This document shows, piece by piece, positions 61,547 to 64,000 of a DNA stretch of 64,000 nucleotides. The notes below the pieces were generated by a model that made no database searches, was not told the origin of the DNA, and was given only the letters and a program-made list of their open reading frames with translations. The translations under genes and the position numbers were made by a program. Each line of letters starts with the position of its first letter. The stretch's first letter is position 1. The DNA is taken from NCBI GenBank assembly GCA_020845895.1, contig JADLEX010000027.1, forward strand, positions 1 to 64,000, given 5' to 3'. The stretch is from Deltaproteobacteria bacterium. GTDB lineage: Bacteria; Lernaellota; Lernaellaia; JACKCT01.

Positions 61547-62832
61547 CGGGACTGTTCGCCCGGATCTGGATCGGCATCCTCGCGGCGCTCGCGATCTCCG
61601 CCTCGGTATCGGGTTTCGCCATGAAGTCGCTCATGGACCGCGACCGGGCGGCGTTCGTTCCGGAACGGGCGGCGATGGACCTGATGCGCCGGAAATTCGA
61701 GAGCGCCCCTCCGGACGCATGGCCGGACATCCTGCGTGAATCGCGCGCGGCGCTGCCGTTCGAACTCGAGCTGATTCCGACATCCTCGGTGCCTCCCGGC
61801 CCCGCGGCCGATCGTGTCCGCGCGGGAGACGCGGCCTCCATGGCGGATGGCGGCGGCATTCGGGTGTTCGTTCCGATCGGAGCGGGCGATTTGGTTCTCG
61901 TCGCGGGGCCGATTCTGCCGCCGCACCGTCCCGACATGACGCATTTTCTCGCGTCGATCGCGGTGACGATTCCCATCGCGGCCGCGGTCGGGTTCGCTCT
62001 CGCGTTCCCCGTCGTTCGGCGACTGCGCGTGCTCGAGCGTGCGGCGGTCCGCATTGCCGACGGCGATTTGTCGGCCCGGGCGGACATTGTCTCGTCCGAC
62101 GCGCTGGGCAGGCTGGCGTCCCGCTTCAACACGATGGCCGACGAAATCCAGCGTCTGCTCGAGAGCCAGCGCCACCTGCTGGCCGCCGTCTCCCACGAAC
62201 TGCGGACTCCCATCTCCCGCATTCACTTCAGTCTCGAGATGCTCGCGGCGTCCTCCAACGACCCCGCCCGGATCGCCGCGATCGAGACGGAGCTGGGCGA
62301 ACTCGAACGCCTGATCGGGGAGTTGTTGCTGTTTTGCCGACTCGACGCGACGCGCCAGCAATTGAGTGTCGAATCGTTCGATGCCGGGCGCGTCCTGGCC
62401 GAACTCATCGCGCCCGATGACAACAGTCCCGTGGGGCGCGGCGAAACGGCGCGCGAGGTCAACCTCGAGATGGCCGGGAACGGCGATTTTCGGATCACCG
62501 CGAACCGCCGCCTGTTCGAACGCGCCGTGCGCAACGTGCTCGACAACGCGCGACGGCACGCGACGCGGCAAGTCCGGGTGCGTGTCGAGCGGGCGGAAAC
62601 GAGCGTCATCGTGGAAATCGAGGACGACGGCCCGGGGATCGCCCCCGACGACCGCCGAAGAGTTTTCGATCCCTTCGTGCGCCTCGACGACAGCCGCAGC
62701 CGGGATCTGGGCGGCGTCGGGCTGGGCCTCGCCATCGTTCAGAGGATCATGGACGCGCACGGCGGCACGGCCGAAGTCGTCGATCGGGACGCACCCGGCG
62801 CGTGCCTCCGGTTGCGCTGGCCCTCCGGATAG
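61543..62832 (+). CDS. Sensor histidine kinase (RstB-like)
   Basis: A 429-residue kinase with two membrane helices (IWIGILAALAISASVSGFAM; FLASIAVTIPIAAAVGFALAFPV) around a periplasmic loop of about 100 residues, then HAMP. The DHp domain has LLAAVSHELRTPISRIHFSLEML (His about 218); the N box is RAVRNVLDNARRHA, G1 EIEDDGPGIAP, and G2 GGVGLGLAIVQRI. The start is GTG 61543 in a GTGA overlap with the response regulator stop. The signal is unknown. Confidence 0.95.
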   Translation: MTGLFARIWIGILAALAISASVSGFAMKSLMDRDRAAFVPERAAMDLMRRKFESAPPDAWPDILRESRAALPFELELIPTSSVPPGPAADRVRAGDAASMADGGGIRVFVPIGAGDLVLVAGPILPPHRPDMTHFLASIAVTIPIAAAVGFALAFPVVRRLRVLERAAVRIADGDLSARADIVSSDALGRLASRFNTMADEIQRLLESQRHLLAAVSHELRTPISRIHFSLEMLAASSNDPARIAAIETELGELERLIGELLLFCRLDATRQQLSVESFDAGRVLAELIAPDDNSPVGRGETAREVNLEMAGNGDFRITANRRLFERAVRNVLDNARRHATRQVRVRVERAETSVIVEIEDDGPGIAPDDRRRVFDPFVRLDDSRSRDLGGVGLGLAIVQRIMDAHGGTAEVVDRDAPGACLRLRWPSG

Positions 62833-62914
62833 TTCCCATCCTCGCGCATCTCCCGACGTCAGACTTGCCGGACGTTCAGGACCTTCAAGTCGGCCCCCTG
62901 GGACGGTTCGGATC

Positions 62915-62943
62915 TTGCCCTTCGCTTGAGACTGATCTATAAT
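62915..62943 (+). promoter_or_regulatory. Promoter of the toxin-antitoxin pair
   Basis: TTGCCC (62915-62920), a 17-bp spacer and a perfect TATAAT (62938-62943). The next bases contain ATCAGGATATTGAT, arms ATCA/TGAT, between promoter and start, a possible operator for autoregulation by the antitoxin. Confidence 0.65.
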
Positions 62944-62978
62944 CGAATCAGGATATTGATCGGAATATGGAGTCGAAT

Positions 62979-63281
62979 ATGAAGGATCTCATCGTGTCCC
63001 AGGACATTTATGCCATTGCGGAATTCAAGAAACATGCGTCACGGCTGTTTCGGCAGGTCCATGACGACAAGAGACCCGTCCTGGTCACGCAAAACGGCAC
63101 ACCGGTAGGCGTGGTCATTCCACCCGAGGAGTACGACCGGATCGTGGAGCGGGCGCGTTTCATGGAAGCGGTCGAGCGCGGTCTGCGCGAAGCCGACGCC
63201 GGACTGCTGATGTCGCCCGAAGAGGTCGATCGCGAGCTCGACCGCGAATTCGGTCCCCTCAAGCGCGGGCGGCGGACGTGA
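62979..63281 (+). CDS. Type II antitoxin, Phd/YefM family
   Basis: A 100-residue antitoxin: IVSQDIYAIAEFKKHASRLFRQVHDDKRPVLVTQNGTPVGVVIPPEEYDRI, the Phd/YefM DNA-binding fold, then an acidic C-terminal toxin-binding tail. ATG 62979 has GGAG six bases upstream and was preferred to the ATG at 62967. The stop overlaps the toxin start (GTGA). Confidence 0.9.
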   Translation: MKDLIVSQDIYAIAEFKKHASRLFRQVHDDKRPVLVTQNGTPVGVVIPPEEYDRIVERARFMEAVERGLREADAGLLMSPEEVDRELDREFGPLKRGRRT

Positions 63282-63574
63282 ACGTCGTATGGACGCCGGG
63301 CGCCGTACAGGCTCTCCGGGACGTCGCGCGGTACATCGGTCGGGACAACCCGGTCGTTGCCCGCCGATTCGCCGCGAAACTCCGGCGCCGTGCGGATTCC
63401 CTGGCCCGATTTCCGAAGCGGGGCCGCGTTATTCCAGAGTACGGGCGCGACGATCTCCGCGAACTCATCGAGGGAAACTACCGGATCGCCTATCGCGTTC
63501 TCGGTAAATCCGTCGAAATCCTGGCGATCACAGAAGGGCACAGACTTCTCGGCGTGTTCCCGTCCGTCGACTAA
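63278..63574 (+). CDS. Type II toxin, RelE/ParE family
   Basis: A 98-residue ParE/RelE-fold toxin: VVWTPGAVQALRDVARYIGRDNPVVARRFAAKLRRRADSLARFPKRGRVIPEY then LRELIEGNYRIAYRVLGKSVEILAITEGHR. The RELIEGNYRIAYRV stretch is typical of ParE. Start GTG 63278 overlaps the antitoxin stop. Whether it attacks gyrase (ParE) or mRNA (RelE) is not decided. Confidence 0.92.
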   Translation: MNVVWTPGAVQALRDVARYIGRDNPVVARRFAAKLRRRADSLARFPKRGRVIPEYGRDDLRELIEGNYRIAYRVLGKSVEILAITEGHRLLGVFPSVD

Positions 63575-63630
63575 ACCCCCCTTGCCCGCCAACGGCGATT
63601 CGTGTACCCACGCCGCGTGGAGATTCGCCG

Positions 63631-64000
63631 ATGACACAAAACCGCCTCTTCGCTCCGATCCTCTTTGCCGTGTGCGTACTCGCGCTCGGCGCGTGCTCCA
63701 AGTTGAAGACCGCGTCGTCGCCCGACGCGCCGCCCACCGACGCCGAGTGGAAAGACGGCTACAAGGTGCTTTTCGTCGGCGACACGGATTTCGGCGAGAG
63801 CTACCGAAAGCTCGACGACGACATCCTCAAGCACGGCTACGATTTCGGATTCGAGAAGGTGAAGCCGTTTCTCGACGCCGCGGATCTGGTGATCGCCAAT
63901 CTCGAAACGCCGATTTGCGACCCCGCCGCCGCCGAGTCGCCCTTCGAGGGGAAAAAGGACTACATCCACTGGGCGCACGTGGAAAAGGCGCCCGAGCATT
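63631..64000 (+). CDS. CapA/PGA-cap-like lipoprotein, C-terminus cut by window edge
   Basis: The first 123 residues of a predicted lipoprotein: MTQNRLFAPILFAVCVLALGAC (Cys 22), then VLFVGDTDFGESY and DAADLVIANLETPI, the metallophosphatase-like motifs of the CapA/poly-gamma-glutamate capsule family. GGAG lies eight bases before the ATG. The frame is open to the window end. Role in capsule or polymer handling is inferred. Confidence 0.8.
   Translation, partial: MTQNRLFAPILFAVCVLALGACSKLKTASSPDAPPTDAEWKDGYKVLFVGDTDFGESYRKLDDDILKHGYDFGFEKVKPFLDAADLVIANLETPICDPAAAESPFEGKKDYIHWAHVEKAPEH

Overview
GC-rich (roughly two thirds G+C by eye) chromosomal window from a free-living Gram-negative bacterium, most likely an uncultured lineage of the former Deltaproteobacteria. 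This rests on many lipobox proteins with long Asp-rich linkers, outer-membrane-type proteins (DUF3570), C5-pathway haem synthesis, ThyX, and a two-subunit 2-oxoacid:ferredoxin oxidoreductase. TAA, TAG and TGA all end intact genes, so the genetic code looks standard. I found no rRNA, tRNA or CRISPR array.

Layout. 1-4770 (minus strand): a co-directional run ffh-rpsP-khpA-rimM-ftsY, then a membrane protein cut by the left edge; trmD and rplS are not in it. 5033-9925: a CrtC/AttH-like protein, an ABC-2 exporter operon with a one-cysteine redoxin, a small acidic lipoprotein and ispE. 10220-14745: precorrin-2 dehydrogenase, hemA and hemC, with an inverted MFS gene and repeat arrays between hemA and hemC. 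15036-20770: a PKD/IPT secreted protein with an Asp tail, then an MgtE-N/CBS protein with an NRAMP-related transporter, then a sigma-region-4-like regulator. 20771-21445: a non-coding gap with a promoter and a strong terminator (candidate sRNA). 21446-25293: pilT broken by one in-frame TAG, recA, a membrane-anchored unknown and a ferredoxin. 25391-32631: secreted or membrane enzymes (Thr/Asp-tail protein, alpha/beta hydrolase lipoprotein, membrane-fused spermidine-synthase-like protein, C45 peptidase-like lipoprotein). 32818-36940: cinA, a Nudix gene, small membrane proteins and a dienelactone hydrolase. 37037-40553: an orphan gene and korBA.

40834-42594 holds the most striking structure: a two-gene ATPase + TOPRIM-like (probable anti-phage) cassette directly behind thyX, bounded by a 26-bp near-perfect direct repeat that copies the 3' end of thyX. 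About 9 kb further on lies an AvcD-type anti-phage dCTP deaminase with an overlapping small ORF. Between them are terC with a terminator in its leader, an SGNH-MBOAT-microprotein operon resembling DltD-DltB-DltX, and a DUF4266-DUF3570-TlpA cluster. 53634-64000: a DUF4349 lipoprotein, a gene remnant with palindromic repeats, a GH88/105-like lipoprotein, Cys-rich and hydrolase lipoproteins, TetR, an EF-hand protein divergent from an OmpR/RstB-type two-component pair, a Phd/ParE-type toxin-antitoxin pair, and a truncated CapA-like lipoprotein.

Two themes recur. First, Asp-rich linkers follow the lipidated Cys in lipoproteins but sit just before a C-terminal Cys cluster (GCGC or CCGC) in two non-lipidated secreted proteins, which suggests the Cys cluster is an anchoring signal. 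Second, short palindromic intergenic repeats of several families are scattered through the window; one lies in frame inside ftsY and another supplies a stop codon.
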